From an uncultured Bacteroidales bacterium (GTDB lineage Bacteria > Bacteroidota > Bacteroidia > Bacteroidales > UBA932): DNA of 7,205 nucleotides. The DNA lies in the NCBI GenBank assembly GCA_945983015.1, contig CAMFSN010000074.1, positions 1-7,205 of the forward strand, given 5' to 3'. Both the position numbers and the translations under genes were made by a program. The notes under the pieces were generated by a model, which did no database searches, was not told the origin of the DNA, and saw only the letters and a list, made by a program, of their open reading frames with translations. This document shows positions 1 through 6,808 of this stretch, in pieces (the stretch's first letter is position 1; every line of letters starts with the position of its first letter).

Positions 1-1341
1 TACAACACCTCTTTCCAGAACAAGATCAGCTTTAAGGCGAAGGAGTTCAATCAGCCGGGCTTTACCGACAAATTCCAGAACGGAATGAGCCATAACTTCA
101 ATATAGGCCTGCCAAGTTTCCAACTCCTGAAGTACTTCACCTTCAACCCTTCCGTCAGCTACAAACAGAACTGGTTTTTCCGATCCAGTGAAGCGGTTTA
201 TAACAGGGAGACGGACAAGGTAGAGATGGTGAAAGGCAAGTCTTTCGGCAGTTTCGGCATCACTCAGGACTATTCCGGTTCCATCTCTATGAGCACCCGT
301 ATCTACGGTATGTTCAATTTCGGCAAGTACAGTAAGGTGCAAGCCATAAGGCACGTTATATCCCCTTCCATCTCCCTCTCACTTTCTCCGGAAAAAGGAA
401 CCTATGCTAACGGATTCAGGACCCTGCAATACACCGACGTAAACGGGAACGACAAGGAATACCAGTATAACATCTACTCCGGACAAATGCTCGCGCCCCC
501 TTCCAAAGGCAAGAGTGCCACAGCCAACATCAGCATTGGAAACAACTTGGAAGCCAAGGTAAGAGATTTGGCAGACTCTACCGGCAAGGGCAGCAAGAAA
601 GTAAAGCTTCTGGATCAGTTCTCCATCTCCACAGGCTATAACTTCCTGGCCGACTCTCTGAAGATGCGTACCGTAAGCACGACTATGAGCACGAATCTGT
701 TCAACAAGATCAACCTCAGCGGTAGTGCCAGCTTCGACCCTTATGCCATAGACAAAAAGGGAAAACAATATAACAAATTCGCGATTATGGCAGGACAGGG
801 ATTGGCCAGAATGACCGGCGCCTCCCTCTCAGCTTCCTACTCTCTCTCCGGTAAGGGTACCATAGACGGCAACGATGGAAGAACGGAGAAAAGCTCTAGC
901 GTAGATTATTATCAACGCATTTACTATCACCCTGTTACCGGAGAATACATCCCTGGTGGCTGGTTGTATTATACAAACCCTAACGTGCCTTGGTCCCTGA
1001 ACTTCAGCGGAAGTTTCCGCTACTCCCGTTCATACCAGTACGACAGCAAAACCGAAACTTTAAACAAGAAAAACACTTATATGACTACCCTTAACGTGAC
1101 GGGTAACATCAAATTGACCCCGAGACTGAATATCAGTGCCTCCTCAGGTTATGACTTCATAGCGAAGAAAATAACCACCACTCAGCTCAATGCCACCTAC
1201 GACCTGCACTGCTTCAACATCACCTTCTCCTGGGTTCCTGTGGGCACCTGGCAGCAGTACAGTTTCAAAATCGCTGCCAATGCAGCATCCCTTGCTGACC
1301 TGCTTAGATTTAAAAAGAGCAGCAGTTATTGGGATAATTAA
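1..1341 (+). CDS. lptD: LPS-assembly outer membrane protein LptD, C-terminal barrel part (5' end outside window)
   Basis: The frame is open from the first base to the TAA at 1339-1341, giving 446 residues with no start visible, so this is the C-terminal part of a larger protein. LptD forms the outer-membrane barrel that, with the lipoprotein LptE, inserts lipopolysaccharide into the outer leaflet. What is seen: repeated amphipathic strands rich in Ser, Asn, Tyr and Phe; the segment KVQAIRHVISPSISLSLSP (about residues 112-130), which resembles the conserved barrel block of Bacteroidota LptD; an aromatic NPNVPWSLNFSGSF block; and a C-terminus of short beta strands ending SSSYWDN, as expected for a barrel inserted by the BAM complex. 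The family assignment rests on recalled motif similarity. Another large barrel protein is possible but less likely. It is on the same strand as rho, 104 bp away, but rho appears to have its own promoters, so the two need not form an operon. Confidence 0.82.
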   Translation, partial: YNTSFQNKISFKAKEFNQPGFTDKFQNGMSHNFNIGLPSFQLLKYFTFNPSVSYKQNWFFRSSEAVYNRETDKVEMVKGKSFGSFGITQDYSGSISMSTRIYGMFNFGKYSKVQAIRHVISPSISLSLSPEKGTYANGFRTLQYTDVNGNDKEYQYNIYSGQMLAPPSKGKSATANISIGNNLEAKVRDLADSTGKGSKKVKLLDQFSISTGYNFLADSLKMRTVSTTMSTNLFNKINLSGSASFDPYAIDKKGKQYNKFAIMAGQGLARMTGASLSASYSLSGKGTIDGNDGRTEKSSSVDYYQRIYYHPVTGEYIPGGWLYYTNPNVPWSLNFSGSFRYSRSYQYDSKTETLNKKNTYMTTLNVTGNIKLTPRLNISASSGYDFIAKKITTTQLNATYDLHCFNITFSWVPVGTWQQYSFKIAANAASLADLLRFKKSSSYWDN

Positions 1342-1360
1342 AATTATTGAATTATATTTG
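1328..1360 (+). promoter_or_regulatory. Candidate primary-sigma promoter P1 for rho
   Basis: A perfect TAnnTTTG -7 box (TATATTTG, 1353-1360) is preceded at 21 bp by ATTG (1328-1331), close to the TTTG -33 element of Bacteroidota primary promoters. The -33 element lies inside the last codons of lptD. Transcription would start near 1365, giving rho a leader of about 80 nt. The match is by eye; no start site has been mapped. Confidence 0.5.
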
Positions 1361-1405
1361 CAAGACTTTCGGAATTATAAGGAAAGCTTCTATTTGATAT
1401 TTATT

Positions 1406-1413
1406 TATATTTG
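1406..1413 (+). promoter_or_regulatory. Second candidate -7 box (P2) for rho
   Basis: A second perfect TAnnTTTG box (TATATTTG) lies 53 bp after the first and 32 bp before the rho ATG. No TTTG-like -33 element sits 19-21 bp upstream, so it is weaker than P1. If active, the rho leader would be only about 25-30 nt. The local AT-richness raises the odds of a chance match. Confidence 0.3.
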
Positions 1414-1445
1414 GCGCTTCAGCCATTACTTAATACATTATTAAA

Positions 1446-3296
1446 ATGCCATATCGTCTATATGACCTTACTACGATGAGCAGGGAACAATTGGAAGAAA
1501 TTGCTAAAAGCCTGAACATCAAATTCACAAAGAAAAGCAGCTTGGAAGATCTTGCCTACGGCATTCTGGATGCGCAAGCTACGGCAGTAGCAGCCGGCAC
1601 ATTGGCGGCAGAGCCTGTCACAGAAGGAAAAAAGAAGAGAAGCCGTAAAAAGAAAGTGGAATCAAGTCCTGCAGAGAGCAAACCTGAACAAAAAACTGAG
1701 GCTCCGCTTGAAGAAAAAGCAGAAGAAAAAACTGAACAGCAGCCACAGACGGCTCCTATTCAGACTGGCGCGAAAAAACGAGGCAGACCAAAGAAAAATC
1801 CTGTAGTAGGCGCCACAGAGCCCGAAAACAAGCCTGACACTGCAGTAAAAGTCGAGAATGAAAGCAAGGCTGTAAACAAACAGAAAGCAGAGATCAAGCA
1901 GAAGTCGGAAAACAAGCAGAAGACTGAGGAGAAGCAAAAGGCTGAGGAGAAGCCGAATTCTGAGAAAAAACAAAATACTGAAAAAGCTGATAATTCTAAC
2001 AAAACAGCGCTGGACACTGAAGCTATCAGAAACAGGGCTAATGAAAAATTGGCCGCCCAGAAACTTAGACAAAATCCTCAAACTCCAGTTCAATCTAACC
2101 CTGCAGCTCAATCAGCAGGAGAAAAGCACAAGGAAGTCATCGAATACGAAGGCACTGTCACTGCTACCGGTGTATTAGAATTAATGCCGGATGGATATGG
2201 TTTTCTTCGCAGCTCCGATTACAATTATCTGAACAGTCCGGATGACATCTACGTCTCAGCCCAGCAGATTAAGACTTTTTCCCTGAAAAATGGAGACACT
2301 GTCTTCGGAGAGATTCGTCCTCCACGTGAGAACGACAAATACTTTCCTCTCGTTTCGATTAAGCAAGTCAATGGTCGCAGCCCTGAATTCATAAGGGACA
2401 GGGTGCCTTTCGATTTTCTTACCCCACTTTTCCCTGAGGAGAAATTCAACCTGCTAGGACATGGCCACGGCTCAGACCCTTCCTGCCGCATAGTAGATAT
2501 GTTCTCCCCTATCGGAAAAGGTCAGAGAGGACTTATCGTAGCCCAGCCTAAGACTGGTAAAACTATGCTGCTGAAGAGTTTGGCCAATGCTATCGCAGAC
2601 AATCACCCTGAAGTTTACGAAATCGTGCTGCTCATAGACGAGCGCCCGGAGGAGGTGACGGATATGCAGCGCAGCGTGAAAGCCGAAGTGGTGGCCTCCA
2701 CCTTCGACGAACCTGCAGAAAGGCACGTGAAAGTAGCTAATATGGTGCTCGAGAAAGCCCGCAGGCTCGTAGAATGCGGACACGACGTAGTGATACTGCT
2801 GGACTCCATAACCAGATTGGCCCGAGCATATAATACCGTACAGCCGGCATCAGGCAAGGTGCTGACCGGAGGTGTGGATGCCAATGCCCTTCAGAAGCCG
2901 AAACGTTTCTTTGGAGCAGCCCGTAACGTGGAGGGAGGTGGATCACTTACCATATTGGCCACAGCCCTTACGGAGACAGGTTCAAAGATGGACGAAGTAA
3001 TCTTCGAAGAGTTCAAGGGTACGGGCAACTCTGAAATTCAGCTGGACCGTAACCTCGCGAACCGCCGTATCTTCCCTGCGGTAAACGTCGTTCTGAGTGG
3101 AACCAGAAGGGACGACCTGCTTTACGACAAGTCATCCAGCCAGAGAATCTGGATACTGAGAAAGCTATTGGCAGATATGACCCCTATAGAGGCTATGAAC
3201 TTTATGCTCCAACTGATGGACGAGTATAAGACGAACCAGGATCTGCTGGATAATATGAATAAGGTTACCCCACGCGATCCAAAGTATTACGACTAA
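1446..3296 (+). CDS. rho: Transcription termination factor Rho with long disordered N-terminal insert
   Basis: Rho is a hexameric RNA-dependent ATPase/helicase that releases RNA polymerase from untranslated transcripts in the cytoplasm. At 616 residues it is about 200 longer than E. coli Rho. In order: a Rho_N helical domain (about 3-45); a Lys/Glu/Gln/Ala-rich, low-complexity insert (about 46-228) with a KRGRPKK AT-hook-like motif (111-117) and a hexapeptide repeat; a cold-shock-like RNA-binding domain (about 233-308, containing DGYGFLR); then the ATPase core. The core has the P-loop AQPKTGKT (366-373), LLIDERPEEV with the catalytic Glu region (395-404), Walker B VVILLDS (448-454), the Q-loop region SGKVLTGGVDAN (469-480) and the R-loop region FKGTGNSEIQLDRN (523-536). 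All key core motifs are intact. The ATG at 1446 keeps Rho_N whole; Met11 would cut into it. No Shine-Dalgarno is visible upstream, as is normal in Bacteroidota. The stop codon overlaps that of the convergent glycosyltransferase gene. Confidence 0.98.
   Translation: MPYRLYDLTTMSREQLEEIAKSLNIKFTKKSSLEDLAYGILDAQATAVAAGTLAAEPVTEGKKKRSRKKKVESSPAESKPEQKTEAPLEEKAEEKTEQQPQTAPIQTGAKKRGRPKKNPVVGATEPENKPDTAVKVENESKAVNKQKAEIKQKSENKQKTEEKQKAEEKPNSEKKQNTEKADNSNKTALDTEAIRNRANEKLAAQKLRQNPQTPVQSNPAAQSAGEKHKEVIEYEGTVTATGVLELMPDGYGFLRSSDYNYLNSPDDIYVSAQQIKTFSLKNGDTVFGEIRPPRENDKYFPLVSIKQVNGRSPEFIRDRVPFDFLTPLFPEEKFNLLGHGHGSDPSCRIVDMFSPIGKGQRGLIVAQPKTGKTMLLKSLANAIADNHPEVYEIVLLIDERPEEVTDMQRSVKAEVVASTFDEPAERHVKVANMVLEKARRLVECGHDVVILLDSITRLARAYNTVQPASGKVLTGGVDANALQKPKRFFGAARNVEGGGSLTILATALTETGSKMDEVIFEEFKGTGNSEIQLDRNLANRRIFPAVNVVLSGTRRDDLLYDKSSSQRIWILRKLLADMTPIEAMNFMLQLMDEYKTNQDLLDNMNKVTPRDPKYYD
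1878..1985 (+). repeat. Degenerate 18-bp tandem repeat encoding six Lys/Gln/Glu hexapeptides in Rho
   Basis: Rho residues 145-180 read as six successive hexapeptides of the type K-Q-K-x-E-x (KQKAEI, KQKSEN, KQKTEE, KQKAEE, KPNSEK, KQNTEK). The underlying DNA is an imperfect 18-bp tandem array. It lies inside the disordered insert, where unit number could vary between strains by slippage in steps that keep the reading frame. Confidence 0.8.
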
Positions 3297-4288
3297 GAGT
3301 AAAAGCGCTCATTGTCAATCTCTTGTACTTCAGAACCGCGAAGAATGCAGCGTTTGAAGAGATTGTCCAGAAAGCCGAGCGCATAAGCATATAACTGCAC
3401 GAAAGCAGTAAGGATGGAAAGGAGCCCCACTTTGAGGCTCTTTTCTTTTATGCTGCTGTCTATCAAAAGAATAAGGCAGTACGCTAGCAGTAGAGACGCC
3501 GGAATCAGGCTGCCTGTCATTATGGACAGCAGCACTAATGCCAGGCTTCCTATCATAAAGGCCAATGGTAACAGATGCACTGCCTTTAACGAGCCTTTGT
3601 GCCTGATACTCAGTTCTATGCGTGCCCTTCCGGAATTAAGTACCTGCCTGTAAAAAGCCCTTAGACTAGTGCGTCTCTTATGATAGATAGCGGCCTGAGG
3701 GATAAGGGCTGAGCGAAATCCCCTTTCCATCAGTCTCATAGAGAAATCCATATCCTCCCCAAAACGCATAGGGGAAAAGCCGCCTACTGCCTCAAAAGCC
3801 TCTCTTCTGACCCCCATATTAAAGGATCTGGGGATGAATCGTCCGAGTTTTTTCTTTCCTCCCCTGATGCCTCCGGTGGTAAAAAATGAAGTCATAGAAT
3901 AGCTGATGGCCTTCTGCAAAGGGCTGAAACTTGGATTCGACATATCAGGACCTCCGAAAAGATCCACCCTATCTTTATCCAGATAAGCTAAGAGAGCATC
4001 AAAGTATGAGTCAGGAATCAGGGTATCAGAGTCCAAAAAGAGCAGATACTCCCCTTTCGAGAGCCTGGCTCCTGCATTACGCGCCGATGCGGGGCCTCCG
4101 TTTTCTTTATATATGTAATTTATAGGCAGTTCATTATACTCTTCGCAGACAGACTTGCAGGGATATTTCGAACCGTCGTCGACCACTATTAGTTCAAAGT
4201 CTCGAAAACTCTGTTTGCGGATACTCTCCAGAAGTTCCGAGAGTTCCTCACTACGATTATAAACCGGTATGATAAGAGAAAAGAGCAT
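3293..4288 (-). CDS. Family 2 (GT-A) glycosyltransferase with C-terminal membrane segments
   Basis: A 331-residue inverting GT2 enzyme that would transfer a sugar from a nucleotide-sugar donor, probably on the cytoplasmic face of the inner membrane. The N-terminus FSLIIPVYNR is the classic GT2 first strand. VVDDGS (35-40) is the nucleotide-binding Asp motif, LDSDT (85-89) the metal-binding DxD, and GED (177-179) the candidate catalytic-base region. The stretches at about 236-276 and 287-310 are hydrophobic and look like two or three membrane segments, as in many envelope polysaccharide and lipid glycosyltransferases. The ATG at 4288 is chosen because it overlaps the upstream yitT stop by one base (TAATG) and puts the first beta strand at the N-terminus. 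An in-frame ATG at 4321 would only add 11 polar residues. Donor and acceptor cannot be read from the sequence. The TAG stop overlaps the rho stop on the other strand. Confidence 0.9.
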   Translation of the reverse strand: MLFSLIIPVYNRSEELSELLESIRKQSFRDFELIVVDDGSKYPCKSVCEEYNELPINYIYKENGGPASARNAGARLSKGEYLLFLDSDTLIPDSYFDALLAYLDKDRVDLFGGPDMSNPSFSPLQKAISYSMTSFFTTGGIRGGKKKLGRFIPRSFNMGVRREAFEAVGGFSPMRFGEDMDFSMRLMERGFRSALIPQAAIYHKRRTSLRAFYRQVLNSGRARIELSIRHKGSLKAVHLLPLAFMIGSLALVLLSIMTGSLIPASLLLAYCLILLIDSSIKEKSLKVGLLSILTAFVQLYAYALGFLDNLFKRCILRGSEVQEIDNERFYS

Positions 4289-5217
4289 TATTTCTTCTCG
4301 ATTTTCTTGGAAGCCCTCCAAAGCCCGTAAACCTCACTGACATTACCCGCAGTAATGAAGGCAACTATATTGTTATCACTTATATACTTCATCAGATCTG
4401 CAAATTCGTGCTTGGTAAGCAGAGCCTGAATCTCCAGCTTATCTTCCATAGAATATCCTCCTTTGAGAGGATAGAGACTGCAACCGCGACAAAGTTTTTC
4501 AATAATGAATTTGCGGATTCTCTCATGTTCTTCCGAAATGATGCAGACTCTTTTCCTTCGGTTAATCGTAGCGGTAAAATAATCCACACAGATACCGTTG
4601 ATCCAAGTTCCTATGAGGCCGATTATCACCAGACGGAAGGGGTTGATGGCAAAGGCGGTGGTACAGATAAGCGCGCCTGCCACAGTAACGGAGGCGCCGA
4701 TGTCGAATTTGCAGTATTTGTTGAAGATCTTAGCCAGGATGTCCAAGCCGCCGGTAGAGGCATTGATTCTGAAAAGTATGGCCTGGGCGGCGCTGAGGAT
4801 GAGGACAAAGCACAGCAGGTCGAACCAAGGGTCCTGCATTATGGAAGTCTGTCCGGGCTCAATGAGCTTGCTGTTAGGCAGGATAAGTTCCCAGAGTTTA
4901 ATCATAGGTCCAAGTACCAGGGCAGTATAAACCGTCTTTATGCCGAACTCCTTATCTATGAGCAGATAGGCGAGGACCAAGAGTATAGCATTGATTATGA
5001 ATACTATACTCGAAAGTCCCAGATGGATTCCGGCTTTCTGGAAGAGTTCAGAGAGCACTATGGAGAGTCCGGAGATGGAACCTACTATGAGTTTGCTCGG
5101 GACGAGAAAATAATATACAGCCGCAGCCGAAATGAACATAGCGACAGTCATCAGCAGGAACTCTGACCAGAATTTGCCGCTTCCTAAAATGTCGAGTATG
5201 GATTTAAAGGTCTTCAT
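4288..5217 (-). CDS. YitT family membrane protein (YitT_membrane + DUF2179)
   Basis: A 309-residue inner-membrane protein. The first ~215 residues hold about six hydrophobic segments and the family-type glycine motifs GSISGLSIVL (46-55) and STGGLDILAKI (154-164). The last ~85 residues (about 222-300) form a soluble domain matching DUF2179, starting KRVCIISEEHERIRKFI and containing LKGGYSMEDK. The family is widespread and often annotated as a possible transporter; its substrate is not established and I do not assign one. The ATG at 5217 is preferred; a GTG directly before it (5220) would add one residue. It is the first gene of a two-gene unit with the glycosyltransferase (TAATG overlap), so translation is probably coupled. 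An 8-bp palindrome lies 13 bp upstream of the ATG. No clear TAnnTTTG box is visible on this strand in the 102-bp divergent region. Confidence 0.9.
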   Translation of the reverse strand: MKTFKSILDILGSGKFWSEFLLMTVAMFISAAAVYYFLVPSKLIVGSISGLSIVLSELFQKAGIHLGLSSIVFIINAILLVLAYLLIDKEFGIKTVYTALVLGPMIKLWELILPNSKLIEPGQTSIMQDPWFDLLCFVLILSAAQAILFRINASTGGLDILAKIFNKYCKFDIGASVTVAGALICTTAFAINPFRLVIIGLIGTWINGICVDYFTATINRRKRVCIISEEHERIRKFIIEKLCRGCSLYPLKGGYSMEDKLEIQALLTKHEFADLMKYISDNNIVAFITAGNVSEVYGLWRASKKIEKK

Positions 5218-5229
5218 CACTCTAAAATA

Positions 5230-5251
5230 AGGATATTCCGTGAAATATCCT
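5230..5251 (-). promoter_or_regulatory. Perfect 8-bp inverted repeat just upstream of yitT
   Basis: On the minus strand, AGGATATT and AATATCCT are separated by 6 bases, a perfect 8-bp inverted repeat ending 9 bp before the GTG and 12 bp before the ATG of yitT. As DNA it has the size of a dimeric repressor operator. As RNA it would be a small hairpin beside the translation start. Which of these applies, if either, cannot be read from the sequence. Confidence 0.45.
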
Positions 5252-5306
5252 ACTTCTCTTTAATAAATTCCCCTTCTACCGGTGTTAAAGTGTCTGCAAT
5301 TATTAG

Positions 5307-5314
5307 TATTTTTG
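5307..5314 (+). promoter_or_regulatory. Candidate -7 box abutting the mnmE start codon
   Basis: TATTTTTG is a perfect TAnnTTTG box ending 5 bp before the mnmE ATG at 5320. No good TTTG stands 19-21 bp upstream. If used, transcription would begin at or next to the A of the ATG, giving a leaderless or nearly leaderless message. The region is AT-rich, so chance is a real alternative. Confidence 0.35.
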
Positions 5315-5319
5315 TGCTG

Positions 5320-6684
5320 ATGGAAAAAAATGACATTATCTATGCTCCTGCCACCGTGGCGGGGACTGGAGCTATCTCTATAATACGAATCAGCGGAGAT
5401 GGCTGTCTGGAACTTTCGGACAGGCTAATACACTTGAAAAAAGGGCTTTTAAGTCAGGCTGAGGGATATAGTCTGCACTTCGGCAGCATCTATTCGGGGG
5501 AGGAACTCTTGGACGAGGTCCTGGTAAGCGTCTTCAGAGCCCCTCGCTCCTATACAGGAGAAGACTCTGTCGAAATCAGCTGCCACTCCTCCTCATACAT
5601 TGTCAGCGAGATTTTACACCTGCTATCCGAACTTGGAGGCAGACTCGCCTCCCCTGGCGAATTCACTCAAAGAGCCTTCCTTAACGGAAAAATGGACTTG
5701 GCACAGGCAGAGGCAGTGGCAGAACTGATAGCCGCAGACTCCAAGGCAGCCCATAGAGTGGCAAGCAAGCAGTTAAAGGGCGAATACTCTCAGACTTTCA
5801 GGGAATTAAGGGACAAGTTGCAAGAATTGGCCGCCCTGTTGGAACTGGAATTGGACTTCAGCGAAGAGGAGGTCGAATTCGCCGACCGTGGAAAGCTGAA
5901 GGAATTGGCATACAATGAAATAGAAAGGCTGAAGAGACTCTGCGGGAGCTTTAGGCTGGGCAATGCCCTGAAAAACGGGGTGCCGGTGGCGATAGTCGGG
6001 GCGCCGAATGTGGGGAAAAGCACCCTGCTGAATGCCCTGCTCGGGCAGGAGAGGGCTATAGTGTCCGAAATCGCGGGAACGACCAGGGATACTGTGGAGG
6101 AAAGCATTGTAATAGAAGGAGTTAGATATCGCTTTATCGATACGGCAGGACTGCGGCAGACCGAGGAAGTGGTGGAGAAAATGGGGATTGAGCGAAGCCT
6201 GGAGGCAGTGAGTGCGGCGCAAATCGTGATAGCGCTGCTGGAAGATGGGGCGAGCGAGGAAAACGATAGTATCAGGCGCGAGATTCTCTCAAGGATGGAC
6301 CTGGGGGTACAGAAGATAATTTGGGTGTATAATAAGAGTGACCTGCATCGTAACACCGAGTCCAAGGGATTGAGAATCAGTGCTTTGGAGAAAGAAAACC
6401 TGGAGGGGCTTTTGCAGGCGATTAAGGATTGCGCCCTGGCAAGTGAAGTGGAAAATGACACGATTGTCTGCTCCGAAAGGCATTACGCGGCCCTTAAACA
6501 GGCCTTGGAAAGTATGGAGAGGCTATACCGCAGCCTAGACCTGCAGATAAGCGAAGACCTCCTCGCTCAGGACCTTCGCGAGGCCATCGCTTCGCTGAAC
6601 TCCATCTTCGCCTCCGTCAGCGAGCGCATCACCTCGGACTCCGTCCTCGGCGAGGTCTTCGGAAGGTTTTGTATCGGAAAGTAG
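5320..6684 (+). CDS. mnmE: tRNA modification GTPase MnmE (TrmE)
   Basis: MnmE, with MnmG, adds the aminomethyl or carboxymethylaminomethyl group to C5 of the wobble uridine (U34) of certain tRNAs, using GTP, FAD and a folate one-carbon donor in the cytoplasm. The N-terminal folate-binding domain spans about 1-118 (TGAISIIRISG 16-26, SPGEFTQRAFLNGKMDL 111-127). A helical domain surrounds the inserted G domain: G1 GAPNVGKST (227-235), switch GTTRD (253-257), G3 DTAGL (274-278), G4 NKSD (338-341) and G5 SA (354-355). The C-terminus FCIGK carries the conserved catalytic-region Cys451. The ATG at 5320 is chosen over the GTG at 5290 because it gives 454 residues, the length of E. coli MnmE, and begins at the conserved IYAPATVAGTGA block. 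Residues 89-91 read HSS where HGS is usual. The last ~120 bp are markedly richer in G+C and C-ending codons than the rest of the gene. Confidence 0.97.
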   Translation: MEKNDIIYAPATVAGTGAISIIRISGDGCLELSDRLIHLKKGLLSQAEGYSLHFGSIYSGEELLDEVLVSVFRAPRSYTGEDSVEISCHSSSYIVSEILHLLSELGGRLASPGEFTQRAFLNGKMDLAQAEAVAELIAADSKAAHRVASKQLKGEYSQTFRELRDKLQELAALLELELDFSEEEVEFADRGKLKELAYNEIERLKRLCGSFRLGNALKNGVPVAIVGAPNVGKSTLLNALLGQERAIVSEIAGTTRDTVEESIVIEGVRYRFIDTAGLRQTEEVVEKMGIERSLEAVSAAQIVIALLEDGASEENDSIRREILSRMDLGVQKIIWVYNKSDLHRNTESKGLRISALEKENLEGLLQAIKDCALASEVENDTIVCSERHYAALKQALESMERLYRSLDLQISEDLLAQDLREAIASLNSIFASVSERITSDSVLGEVFGRFCIGK

Positions 6685-6727
6685 AAGTTAGAAAATTCCC
6701 AAAACAAACAATAGTAAAACATATATA

Positions 6728-6759
6728 ATCCCTTGTTAAACAAAGATTTATCAAGGGAT
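6728..6759 (+). terminator. Terminator-like hairpin after mnmE
   Basis: ATCCCTTG (6728-6735) and CAAGGGAT (6752-6759) form a perfect 8-bp stem around a 16-nt AT-rich loop. With a one-base bulge, the flanking TATA/ATAT bases add four more pairs. The sequence after it (ATATTCTTTC) is U-rich but not a clean U-run, so intrinsic termination would be of moderate strength. It is well placed to end mnmE transcription 44 bp past the stop codon and to insulate it from the downstream HTH promoter. A protein-binding palindrome is the alternative. Confidence 0.45.
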
Positions 6760-6776
6760 ATATTCTTTCAGCATTT

Positions 6777-6808
6777 ATTGTTATTTATGGATATTTTGTT
6801 TATTTTTG
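6777..6808 (+). promoter_or_regulatory. Candidate primary-sigma promoter for the HTH gene
   Basis: ATTG (6777-6780), a 20-bp spacer, then a perfect TAnnTTTG -7 box, TATTTTTG (6801-6808). This is the best-formed promoter in the window. The start of transcription would fall near 6813, inside the TTGTACCAC repeat cluster, leaving a leader of about 145-150 nt before the ATG at 6961. The last bases of the -7 box are also the first bases of repeat copy 1, so a protein bound there should compete with RNA polymerase. Confidence 0.55.

Noticed and set aside
1334..1347. ATAATT-AA-AATTAT inverted repeat over the lptD stop codon as a terminator
   Set aside because: The stem is six A/T pairs with a two-base loop and no following U-run, too weak for an intrinsic terminator.
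1190..1444. 84-codon plus-strand frame spanning the lptD end and the rho leader
   Set aside because: It runs out of frame through the lptD C-terminus into AT-rich intergenic DNA, with no protein-like pattern and no conserved motif.
1662..2111. 149-codon minus-strand frame rich in Leu, Phe and Ser, resembling a membrane protein
   Set aside because: It is the reverse complement of the Lys/Glu-rich disordered insert of Rho (AAG/GAA read backwards gives CTT/TTC), so the apparent hydrophobicity is an artefact.
4408..5166. 252-codon open frame on the plus strand opposite yitT
   Set aside because: It lies fully antisense to a clear YitT/DUF2179 protein, has no recognisable motif and a charged, irregular composition typical of an antisense shadow.
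5790..6461. 223-codon open frame on the minus strand opposite mnmE
   Set aside because: It is antisense to the MnmE G domain. Its Ser/Leu-rich composition is the expected mirror of the Glu/Arg/Ala codons of mnmE.
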